A stretch of 64,000 bases of DNA. Origin: Pedobacter nutrimenti (GTDB lineage Bacteria > Bacteroidota > Bacteroidia > Sphingobacteriales > Sphingobacteriaceae). The notes under the pieces are model-generated. The model saw nothing but the letters and a program-made list of their open reading frames with translations. It made no database searches and had not been told where the DNA came from. Both the position numbers and the translations under genes were made by a program. Shown piece after piece: positions 38,981-46,275 of the stretch. The DNA lies in NCBI RefSeq assembly GCF_003208655.1, contig NZ_QKLU01000006.1, forward strand, positions 186,001 to 250,000. Reading direction: 5' to 3'. The first letter of the stretch is position 1, and each line of letters begins with the position of its first letter.

Positions 38981-39856
38981 ATCGCAATTTACGGAAGGGA
39001 ATTTAACAATACGGTTTTACCTTATGTGCAGGATGTCTTCGATGCCCTGGAATTTTATAAGATTGAAACCCTGGTCTTTAAAAAATATTACGATTTTATT
39101 GGAGACAAGGTTAAAATGAACCCCGGCACAACTACTTTTGCTGAAAGTACTGAATTGATTAATCATGCGGATCTTTTGATTAGTTTGGGAGGTGACGGGA
39201 CTTTATTGGATACACTCGCCCTTGTAAGGGATTCGGGTCTTCCGGTCATAGGAATTAATTTTGGCCGCCTGGGTTTTCTGGCCAGCGTCAATAAAGATGA
39301 AATAAAACTGGCTATAGAGGCGCTTTTAAACAATCAGTATTCTTTAGATAAAAGGAGTTTAATCAGCCTGGATTCGAAACTTCAGCTCTTTGGAGAAGAG
39401 AACTTTGCTTTGAATGACATTACAATTCACCGGCGGGACAATTCTGCCATGATGATCATTCATGCCTACATGAACCAGGAATTTATCAATTCTTACTGGG
39501 CAGATGGTTTGATTATTGCAACCCCAACGGGCTCTACAGCTTATTCTTTAAGTTGCGGCGGGCCGATTATTTTTCCTGGCTCGCAAAACTTTGTAATTAC
39601 ACCAATTGCACCCCATAATTTAAATGTAAGACCTTTAATTGTTCCCGATAATGTATCTTTAACTTTTGAGGTCGAGGCAAGAAGCGCTAAATTTCTGGTA
39701 TCTTGTGATTCTCGTACGGTCACTGTGGACAGATCGGTGAAGCTGACACTTCAGAAAGCATCTTTTGATGTTCATCTTATCCGGTTAAATGAAGAAAGCT
39801 ATTTGACCACGTTAAGAAATAAACTACTTTGGGGGATAGACACGCGCAATTATTAA
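38975..39856 (+). CDS. nadK: NAD kinase
   Basis: A 293-residue ATP-NAD kinase that makes NADP. The catalytic GGDGT motif is at residues 72-76 (LLISLGGDGTLLDT), followed by GINFGRLGFLASV, the NDITIHRRD segment, and PTGSTAYSLSCGGPI, the conserved NAD-binding loop. It lies in the Bacteroidota gene block nadK-DUF6089-uppS-bamA-ompH. DUF6089 starts 1 bp after its stop. The ATG is chosen by conserved start MKIAIYGREF and is embedded in the direct repeat. Confidence 0.96.
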   Translation: MKIAIYGREFNNTVLPYVQDVFDALEFYKIETLVFKKYYDFIGDKVKMNPGTTTFAESTELINHADLLISLGGDGTLLDTLALVRDSGLPVIGINFGRLGFLASVNKDEIKLAIEALLNNQYSLDKRSLISLDSKLQLFGEENFALNDITIHRRDNSAMMIIHAYMNQEFINSYWADGLIIATPTGSTAYSLSCGGPIIFPGSQNFVITPIAPHNLNVRPLIVPDNVSLTFEVEARSAKFLVSCDSRTVTVDRSVKLTLQKASFDVHLIRLNEESYLTTLRNKLLWGIDTRNY

Positions 39857-39857
39857 T

Positions 39858-40640
39858 ATGAAGTTTAAAATCCTTCTCTTAAACCTTGTTTTTATTTTAC
39901 TTTCAGGACGGGTGGTCTATGGACAAGCCTGGGAGATTGGGCTTGGTGCAGGAGCTGCAGGTTATATGGGAGACCTTAATCCGGTTAATCCCTTAAAAAT
40001 AAGCGGTATCTCCGGAGGTGTTTTTGCAAAATATAATTTTAATCCTTATTGGGCATTTGGGCTACATTATAATTATGGAAGGATCGCAGGAGATGATTCT
40101 AAATCTGATAATGAAGATTTTCGTAACAGAAACCTGAAGTTTTTTACGCCACTTCATGAGCTTAGCCTGCAGGTTGATTTTAATTTTTTAGAGTATTTTG
40201 CAGGAGGAGGAACCAAAAGGTTCAGCCCGTACATCTATACGGGAATTGGCGGTGTTATTTTTAATCCCAAGGTGAACTATAAAGGAGAAACAAGGGAACT
40301 TCGGTTGTACCGCACCGAAGACCAGTCCAGCCCTTATAAAAACTATGCGATCAGTATACCCTATGGGGCTGGAGTGAAATACAATTTAAAATCAAACTGG
40401 AGTATATTTAGTCAGATTGGCTATAGGACAGCTTATACAGATTATCTGGATGATGTGAGTGGCGTGTATAAGATGCCTGACCCCAATGGTGATCCAGTCA
40501 GAGAATATCTCTCCAATCCGGCTTTAGACGCCCGTACTTTTGGTGATCAAAGGGGCGATTCCAGAAAGCGGGATACTTATCTGTTCATTCAGATTGGCAT
40601 CTCTTATACATTTTTATCGGAAAAATGTTTTACCTTTTAG
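39858..40640 (+). CDS. DUF6089-type outer-membrane beta-barrel protein
   Basis: A 260-residue exported protein with a signal peptide (MKFKILLLNLVFILLSGRVVYGQA) and regular amphipathic strands, with the typical start WEIGLGAGAAGYMGDLNP and the Y-F-C-terminal ending. In Bacteroidota this family usually sits between nadK and uppS or near bamA, as here. The strand pattern suggests a small outer-membrane barrel. No enzymatic function is known to me. It follows nadK by one base and is part of that transcript; the downstream uppS promoter lies right after its stop. Confidence 0.85.
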   Translation: MKFKILLLNLVFILLSGRVVYGQAWEIGLGAGAAGYMGDLNPVNPLKISGISGGVFAKYNFNPYWAFGLHYNYGRIAGDDSKSDNEDFRNRNLKFFTPLHELSLQVDFNFLEYFAGGGTKRFSPYIYTGIGGVIFNPKVNYKGETRELRLYRTEDQSSPYKNYAISIPYGAGVKYNLKSNWSIFSQIGYRTAYTDYLDDVSGVYKMPDPNGDPVREYLSNPALDARTFGDQRGDSRKRDTYLFIQIGISYTFLSEKCFTF

Positions 40641-40729
40641 GATCATTTACATATTAATTGACTTATAATCACAGAAAATTTTACCTTTGTGTCCCGAAAA
40701 TATTAGACTTTTTAGGATCATTTTCATAT
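40635..40729 (+). repeat. 20-bp direct repeat flanking the uppS promoter
   Basis: TTTTAGGATCATTTACATAT at 40635-40654 and the same 20-mer with one change (A to T at position 15) at 40710-40729, 75 bp apart. The first covers the DUF6089 stop codon and lies just upstream of the -33 element. The second lies in the uppS leader, 6 bp before the ATG. Confidence 0.8.
40658..40689 (+). promoter_or_regulatory. Promoter of uppS-bamA unit
   Basis: TTG at 40658-40660 and TACCTTTG at 40682-40689 (TAnnTTTG) are spaced by 21 bp. The ATG is at 40736. It allows the uppS-bamA genes to be transcribed apart from nadK. Confidence 0.65.
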
Positions 40730-40735
40730 AGTTAG

Positions 40736-41476
40736 ATGGGATTTAAAGAACAAATTGACCTTACACGCTTACCTGAACATATAGCAATTATTATGGATGG
40801 TAATGGTAGATGGGCAAAAAATCAGGGTAAATTCAGAGTTTTCGGTCATGAAAATGGAGTTTTATCTGTAAAAGATATTGTCGAAGGCTGTGCCGATATT
40901 GGTGTTAAATACCTGACCATTTATACTTTTTCAATGGAAAACTGGAACCGTCCAGTGGAGGAGGTTAATGCCTTGATGGAAATATTTATTTCTACCATCA
41001 ACCAGGAAACACCCAGACTTACAGCAAATAACATCAGGCTGAATGCCATTGGGGATATTGATTCCTTGCCACCAAAATGTATTGAAGACCTTAAGAGTGC
41101 CATGGAAAAAACAGCCCAAAATACCCGCTGCACTTTAACATTGGCTTTGAGTTACAGTGCAAAATGGGAGATTGTGGAGGCAGCAAAAAAACTGGCAAAA
41201 GAAGTGCTCGATCAGAACATTAAGATAGAAGATATTAAGGAAGAGGACTTTTCTGCCCGGTTGACCACCAAAAATATTCCCGATCCGGAATTGATGATCA
41301 GGACCAGTGGCGAACACAGAATAAGTAATTTTTTATTGTGGCAGCTGGCCTATACCGAATTATATTTTACAGAAACCTTATGGCCCGACTTCAGGCGGGA
41401 AGACCTGTTTGAAGCGATAGTAGACTACCAGAAACGTGAAAGACGCTTTGGAAAAATTAGTGAACAATTGAACTAA
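40736..41476 (+). CDS. uppS: Isoprenyl (undecaprenyl diphosphate) synthase
   Basis: A 246-residue cis-prenyltransferase that makes the undecaprenyl diphosphate carrier for cell wall and polysaccharide synthesis. The catalytic aspartate is Asp21 in IIMDGNGRWAKNQG; later SFSMENWNRP, IRTSGEHRISNFLLWQLAYTELYFTETLWPDF and the final RRFGKI are family motifs. Membrane-associated cytosolic enzyme. It has its own promoter and is followed by bamA. The position beside bamA is conserved in many bacteria. Confidence 0.96.
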   Translation: MGFKEQIDLTRLPEHIAIIMDGNGRWAKNQGKFRVFGHENGVLSVKDIVEGCADIGVKYLTIYTFSMENWNRPVEEVNALMEIFISTINQETPRLTANNIRLNAIGDIDSLPPKCIEDLKSAMEKTAQNTRCTLTLALSYSAKWEIVEAAKKLAKEVLDQNIKIEDIKEEDFSARLTTKNIPDPELMIRTSGEHRISNFLLWQLAYTELYFTETLWPDFRREDLFEAIVDYQKRERRFGKISEQLN

Positions 41477-41538
41477 TTTTACTTTTAACACTTTTTAACA
41501 TGTGTTTAAATTAACTTAGCGACGATTTTAGATTGTAA

Positions 41539-44106
41539 ATGAAAAGAATATACCAACTTATATTATTGTTGTTGTTCGGGTTGCCAACAATGGCACAGAT
41601 CACGCGCCCCCCTTCAAATCCTGCCGCTCCTACTTTGAAAGTCAATGGCTTAAATATGGATTATTTTAGTCCTAAAGAGTACATCATTGGAGGTACAACG
41701 TTAACGGGAGCCAAATATCTGGATAAAGAGGTGATCATCACCTTATCCAAGCTGATCAAGGGAGAGCACATCACCCTTCCTGGTGAAGCGACCGGAAATG
41801 CCATTAAAAATTTATGGGCCCAGGGCCTTTTTGATGACATCAAACTTGATGTGGCCAAATTGGATCAGGACACGGTATATTTTGAAATTGAAGTGGTAGA
41901 GCGTCCGCGTTTAAGTTCTTTTGAAATAACAGGCGTAAGCAAATCTCAGAAAACGGACATTACCGAAAAATTAAATGCCAAAACAGGTAAAACCATTATC
42001 AATGAGAATCTGTACAATACCACTACAGGAACGATAAAAAAATATCTTTCTGAAAAGGGGTATTTTTTCACTAAAGTAAATTATAAAACCAGACCAGATG
42101 CCAATCAGGAGAACGGGGTGGTTTTAGAAATTATGGTGGACAAAGGCAGGAAGGTAAAGGTCCATGAGATTAATTTCACTGGTAATAAAGTGTTCACTTC
42201 TGCTAAGTTGCGTAAGTTCCTGAAAAAAACGAAACAGCAGGCATTTTATAAGATTTTTGGATCTGGTAAATTTAATAAAGAGAAATACGAGGAAGATAAA
42301 ACAAAGCTGATTGCCAAAATGCAGGAACGGGGTTATCGTGATGCTGCAATTGTAAAAGATAGTATTTACCAATACAGTGATAAAGCAGTTGGTATTAAAA
42401 TCGAAGTGTTTGAAGGACCTAAATATTATTTTGGCGACATCAGCTGGTCTGGTAATGCAAAATATGCAACTAATGTTTTGCAGAAAGTTTTAGGAATTGA
42501 AAAAGGAGAGGTATTCAGTGAGGAACGTCTGGAGAAAAAACTCAGAGGTTCTGCCAGTAGTGACGATGTATCGAGTATCTATCTGAATGATGGTTACCTG
42601 ACTTTTAATATTGACCCGGTTCAGACTAAAATTCATGGAGATACTGTGGACCTGGAAATGCGTATTTACGAGGGACCTCAGTATACCAATAACCGCATCA
42701 CAATTAAAGGAAATACCATTACTAACGACAGGGTAGTCAGAAGAGAGATCCGGACCAAACCAGGAGAGAAATTTTCTAAAGAATTGCTCGTTCGTACAGT
42801 TCGTGAAATTGGACAGCTTGGTAACTTCGATGAGTCTAAAACAGTTCCTACACCAAAACCGAATCCTGCGGATGGAACTGTAGATATTGAATATGCGGTA
42901 GAGGAAAAACCTTCGGACCAGGTAGAGTTGTCAGGTGGTTTTGGCGGTGGCCGGATTATCGGTACATTGGGTTTAACCTTTAATAACTTTTCATTAAGGA
43001 ACCTGTTTAACCTGAAAGCTTATAAACCTCTTCCAAAAGGAGATGGCCAGAAATTAAGTTTACGCGGGCAAACCAATGGTAAACAATACCAGAGTTACAG
43101 CTTCTCTTTTTCAGAGCCATGGTTAGGTGGTAAGAAACCTTTAAGTTTTGGAATCAGTGCTTTTACCTCCTTGTCTTCCAATGCAGGAAATACAGTTTAT
43201 GGTGGAGTGGATGAAAGTGATTCCAGGTTTCAGAAAATTCGTTTGAATGGTGTAACTGTAAGTTTGGGAAGAAGATTGAACTGGCCGGATAACTATTTCC
43301 AGCTGACCCACTCTGTAAACATTCAGCAGTATATCTTAAATAATTATCCTGGCTATAAGTTTAGCACAGGTACATCTTATAACTTTAACCTTACCCAGGA
43401 ATTTAGCCGTGATTCCAGAGATTCCCCGATCTTTCCAACAGGCGGTTCTTATTTCCGGTTTACTGTTCAGGCTACGCCACCTTACTCTTTGTTGAATAAC
43501 ATTAACTATGCAACTGCATCAGATAAGCAACGTTATAAATTTACAGAGTACCATAAGTGGAAACTTGAAGGGCAGTGGTTTAACCGCATAGCTGGTAAAT
43601 TGGTACTGATGTCACAAGCTCAATTTGGTTTCCTGGGCACTTATAACAAAGCTGTAGGTGAAGCTGCATTTGAGCGCTTTAAACTGGGGGGTGATGGTAT
43701 GCAAGGTTTTGATTTCCTTCAGGGATCTGAGATCATAAAAATGCGTGGTTATGCAAATAATGCAGTAATTCCGGTAGGATCCACTCCATATATTGCACAG
43801 AATTCAGGTAGCCCGATTTTTACCAAATATGTTCTGGAATTAAGATATCCGGTTATTGCAAGCCAGCAGGCCACAGCTTACATAGTAGGTTTCGCAGAGG
43901 GTGGTAATACCTGGAATACTTTTAAAGAATACAATCCTTTTAACATTAGAAGGTCTGCAGGTATTGGAGCTAGAATATTTTTACCGATATTTGGAATGTT
44001 AGGTATTGATTATGGCCATGCGTTTGACAGAATTCCTGGAATACAAGATGGCGGTAAACAGAACTTTACATTTAGTATTGCACAACAATTGGGAGGATTT
44101 CAATAA
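41539..44106 (+). CDS. bamA: Outer membrane protein assembly factor BamA
   Basis: An 855-residue core of the outer-membrane protein insertion machinery. The signal peptide (MKRIYQLILLLLFGLPTMAQ) is followed by five POTRA repeats (to about residue 450) and a C-terminal 16-strand barrel (SGGFGGGRIIGTLGLTFNNFS onwards). The VxGF-like segment RIFLPIFGMLGIDYGHAF and the conserved GGDGMQGFDF region (the VRGF/Y-type element before the last strands) are visible. It ends with an aromatic residue two from the end (GGFQ) rather than a terminal Phe. A -7-like TAACTTAG lies at 41512-41519. Two ompH genes follow. Confidence 0.95.
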   Translation: MKRIYQLILLLLFGLPTMAQITRPPSNPAAPTLKVNGLNMDYFSPKEYIIGGTTLTGAKYLDKEVIITLSKLIKGEHITLPGEATGNAIKNLWAQGLFDDIKLDVAKLDQDTVYFEIEVVERPRLSSFEITGVSKSQKTDITEKLNAKTGKTIINENLYNTTTGTIKKYLSEKGYFFTKVNYKTRPDANQENGVVLEIMVDKGRKVKVHEINFTGNKVFTSAKLRKFLKKTKQQAFYKIFGSGKFNKEKYEEDKTKLIAKMQERGYRDAAIVKDSIYQYSDKAVGIKIEVFEGPKYYFGDISWSGNAKYATNVLQKVLGIEKGEVFSEERLEKKLRGSASSDDVSSIYLNDGYLTFNIDPVQTKIHGDTVDLEMRIYEGPQYTNNRITIKGNTITNDRVVRREIRTKPGEKFSKELLVRTVREIGQLGNFDESKTVPTPKPNPADGTVDIEYAVEEKPSDQVELSGGFGGGRIIGTLGLTFNNFSLRNLFNLKAYKPLPKGDGQKLSLRGQTNGKQYQSYSFSFSEPWLGGKKPLSFGISAFTSLSSNAGNTVYGGVDESDSRFQKIRLNGVTVSLGRRLNWPDNYFQLTHSVNIQQYILNNYPGYKFSTGTSYNFNLTQEFSRDSRDSPIFPTGGSYFRFTVQATPPYSLLNNINYATASDKQRYKFTEYHKWKLEGQWFNRIAGKLVLMSQAQFGFLGTYNKAVGEAAFERFKLGGDGMQGFDFLQGSEIIKMRGYANNAVIPVGSTPYIAQNSGSPIFTKYVLELRYPVIASQQATAYIVGFAEGGNTWNTFKEYNPFNIRRSAGIGARIFLPIFGMLGIDYGHAFDRIPGIQDGGKQNFTFSIAQQLGGFQ

Positions 44107-44114
44107 GAAAATTT

Positions 44115-44645
44115 ATGAAGAAATATGTTTTATTATGCTTCTTGCTATTCACGGGTATCGGCGCTTTTGCACAGAAGTTTGCTTATGTAGATACAGAATA
44201 TATATTAAAGCATTTGCCGGAATATAAGTCTGCTTTAAATCAATTGAATGTTTTGTCACAACAGTGGCAACAGCAGGTAGACAACAACTTTTCCCAAATT
44301 GATAAGATGTATAAGTCTTATCAGGCAGATCAGGTTCTGTTAACCGATGATATGCGTAAGAGAAGGGAAAATGATATTATAGAAAAGGAAAAACAAGCAA
44401 AGGATTTTCAACGTCAAAAATTCGGACCTGACGGAGATCTTTTCCAGTCAAGGACAAAATTGCTGAAACCTATTCAGGAGAAAGTGACTAAAACGGTTGC
44501 TGAACTTGCGAAAAGCAAATACATTGACTTTGTTTTTGATAAAAGCAGTGAAGCAACGATGATGATCTATGCGAGCAGCAGTTATGACCTGAGCAACGAC
44601 ATTATTATAAAACTGGGTTATAAACCAGGGACAGTGAACAAATAA
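44115..44645 (+). CDS. OmpH/Skp-family periplasmic chaperone (first copy)
   Basis: A 176-residue exported protein with a signal peptide (KKYVLLCFLLFTGIGAFAQ) and the OmpH start KFAYVDTEYILKHLPEYKSALNQLN. A long charged coiled coil covers about residues 40-125 (YQADQVLLTDDMRKRRENDIIEKEKQAKDFQRQKFG), and a short C-terminal strand segment YIDFVFDKSSEATMMIYA closes the Skp fold. It would hold unfolded outer-membrane proteins on their way to BamA, encoded 8 bp upstream. It is followed by a second ompH gene after 43 bp. The two copies are not close to identical. Confidence 0.9.
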   Translation: MKKYVLLCFLLFTGIGAFAQKFAYVDTEYILKHLPEYKSALNQLNVLSQQWQQQVDNNFSQIDKMYKSYQADQVLLTDDMRKRRENDIIEKEKQAKDFQRQKFGPDGDLFQSRTKLLKPIQEKVTKTVAELAKSKYIDFVFDKSSEATMMIYASSSYDLSNDIIIKLGYKPGTVNK

Positions 44646-44688
44646 CACACAGATATAAAATTTAAAACAATTATTAAGAAAAATAGAA

Positions 44689-45258
44689 ATGAGAAAGTTA
44701 ATTAATGTATTCTTTGTAGCGGCGGGATTGTTGTTCACTGCTAATGTAGCAAATGCACAGCAAAAGATAGGTCACTTAAATTCAGAGGAAATTTTCTCTG
44801 TGATGCCAGAGGCAAAAACCGCTTCAACTGCATTGGAAACTTTAGCCAAAGCAAAACAGGCTGAGATTACTAAAATGCAAACAGAGTACCAGACAAAGTA
44901 TGAAGGAGCTGTTGCAAAACAAAAAACGCTTAGTGAGGCCAACAAAGATGTTGTGACTAAAGAATTACAAGCTTTAGGTGAAGAGTTACAGAATATGCAA
45001 AAACGTATTGATGATGCACGTACTAAAGCACAACAAGATGTTGCTACAAAACAAAGCGAATTATATGTTCCAATTAACCAAAAATTTGAAACTGCAGTGA
45101 AAGCGGTTGCTAAAGAAAAAGGATTGGCTTATGTATTTGATATCGCTTCTCAACAAGGTGCAAACAATTTGTTGTATTCTGAAGGTGGTGACGATATTAC
45201 CGCAGCAGTAAAATCTAAATTAGGAATTTCTGCAGCAGCAGTAGCTCCAAAAAAATAA
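44689..45258 (+). CDS. OmpH/Skp-family periplasmic chaperone (second copy)
   Basis: A 189-residue exported protein. The signal peptide (MRKLINVFFVAAGLLFTANVANAQ) precedes KIGHLNSEEIFSVMPEAKTASTALETL, a Lys/Gln/Glu-rich coiled coil (about residues 55-140), and the C-terminal GLAYVFDIASQQGANNLLYSEGGDDI typical of Skp. It is better conserved than the first copy at its C-terminal beta segment. It would act with BamA in outer-membrane assembly. A strong terminator follows, close to murI. Confidence 0.9.
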   Translation: MRKLINVFFVAAGLLFTANVANAQQKIGHLNSEEIFSVMPEAKTASTALETLAKAKQAEITKMQTEYQTKYEGAVAKQKTLSEANKDVVTKELQALGEELQNMQKRIDDARTKAQQDVATKQSELYVPINQKFETAVKAVAKEKGLAYVFDIASQQGANNLLYSEGGDDITAAVKSKLGISAAAVAPKK

Positions 45259-45281
45259 TTCGAATAAAAATATTTAAATTG

Positions 45282-45320
45282 GCGGAATAGAGCATTAAAG
45301 CTCTGTTCCGCTTTTTTTTT
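45282..45320 (+). terminator. Intrinsic terminator directly before murI
   Basis: A 12-bp stem, GCGGAATAGAGC (45282-45293) with GCTCTGTTCCGC (45300-45311), one T-G wobble, loop of 6, and T9 at 45312-45320. The murI ATG is at 45322, so the terminator abuts its start codon and leaves no space for a promoter or ribosome-binding site between them. Confidence 0.92.
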
Positions 45321-45321
45321 A

Positions 45322-46152
45322 ATGAATAAAATGAAATCTATAGGTGTATTTGATTCTGGTTATGGGGGCTTAACTGTATTTAAATCTATTATAAAAGAAC
45401 TCCCTGATTACAATTATATTTACATGGGAGACAATGCCCGGGCACCCTATGGTGATCATTCTTTTGAAACTGTTTATCAGTATACACTGGAATGTGTAGA
45501 ATGGTTGTTTTCTCAGAACTGTCAGCTGGTTATATTAGCCTGTAATACCGCTTCTTCAAAAGCACTTCGTACCATACAACAGAAAGTTTTGCCTGTTAAA
45601 TACCCCAATCACCGGGTTCTGGGCGTAATCCGGCCAACAGCCGAAGTGATTGGTGCGCATACCAAAACGAAAACTATAGGTGTAATGGGGACCCGGGGAA
45701 CTGTAAATTCAGAATCCTATCCAATTGAAATTGAAAAGTTTTTCCCGGAAGTAAAGGTGGTGCAGCAAAGCTGCCCAATGCTGGTGCCACTGATCGAAAA
45801 TAATGAACATTTGACCACAGGGGCAGATCATTTTATAAAGAAGTACCTGGAAGAGCTGATGGCGAAAGCTCCGGACCTGGATTGTATTTTGCTGGCTTGC
45901 ACGCATTATCCTTTGCTTATTCCTAAGCTGGAGCTGTTTGTCCCCCCAAATATTGAATTGCTGTCCCAGGGGGAAATTGTGTCCTCCAGTTTAAAAAAAT
46001 ATTTAAGCAATCACCCCGAAATTGAAAGTGAAATCGGAAAGACAGGAGAAAGAATATTTTATACCTCCGGAGATACGGAGACTTTTGATGTGAGCGCTTC
46101 GCTGTTTTTTGGGAAAGTGGTCAAGTCAAAACACATTCACCTTCAATGTTAA
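45322..46152 (+). CDS. murI: Glutamate racemase
   Basis: A 276-residue cofactor-independent racemase making D-glutamate for peptidoglycan. The N-terminal FDSGYGGLTVF carries Asp11; the paired catalytic cysteines are Cys74 (ILACNTASSK) and Cys193 (LLACTHYPLL). Both are present, so the enzyme should be active. The start could be ATG 45322 or ATG 45331. The gene lies directly after a strong terminator, so it relies on read-through from the ompH transcript or on a promoter placed within the ompH gene end. Confidence 0.95.
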   Translation: MNKMKSIGVFDSGYGGLTVFKSIIKELPDYNYIYMGDNARAPYGDHSFETVYQYTLECVEWLFSQNCQLVILACNTASSKALRTIQQKVLPVKYPNHRVLGVIRPTAEVIGAHTKTKTIGVMGTRGTVNSESYPIEIEKFFPEVKVVQQSCPMLVPLIENNEHLTTGADHFIKKYLEELMAKAPDLDCILLACTHYPLLIPKLELFVPPNIELLSQGEIVSSSLKKYLSNHPEIESEIGKTGERIFYTSGDTETFDVSASLFFGKVVKSKHIHLQC

Positions 46153-46248
46153 GTTTTTTGCATAGATGGACCGAAAAGCTGTATTTGAGCTGATGGTCAG
46201 AAGAATGAAAGATTCCAATTCTTTCTAGGTTCTGAATTTTATAAACGG

Positions 46249-46256
46249 TAAATTTG
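46249..46256 (+). promoter_or_regulatory. -7 box upstream of purF-like gene
   Basis: TAAATTTG fits TAnnTTTG, 20 bp before the ATG at 46276. A TTCTG at about 46230 is a poor -33 candidate. Confidence 0.4.
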
Positions 46257-46275
46257 CGGCTCAAAACACACCTCA

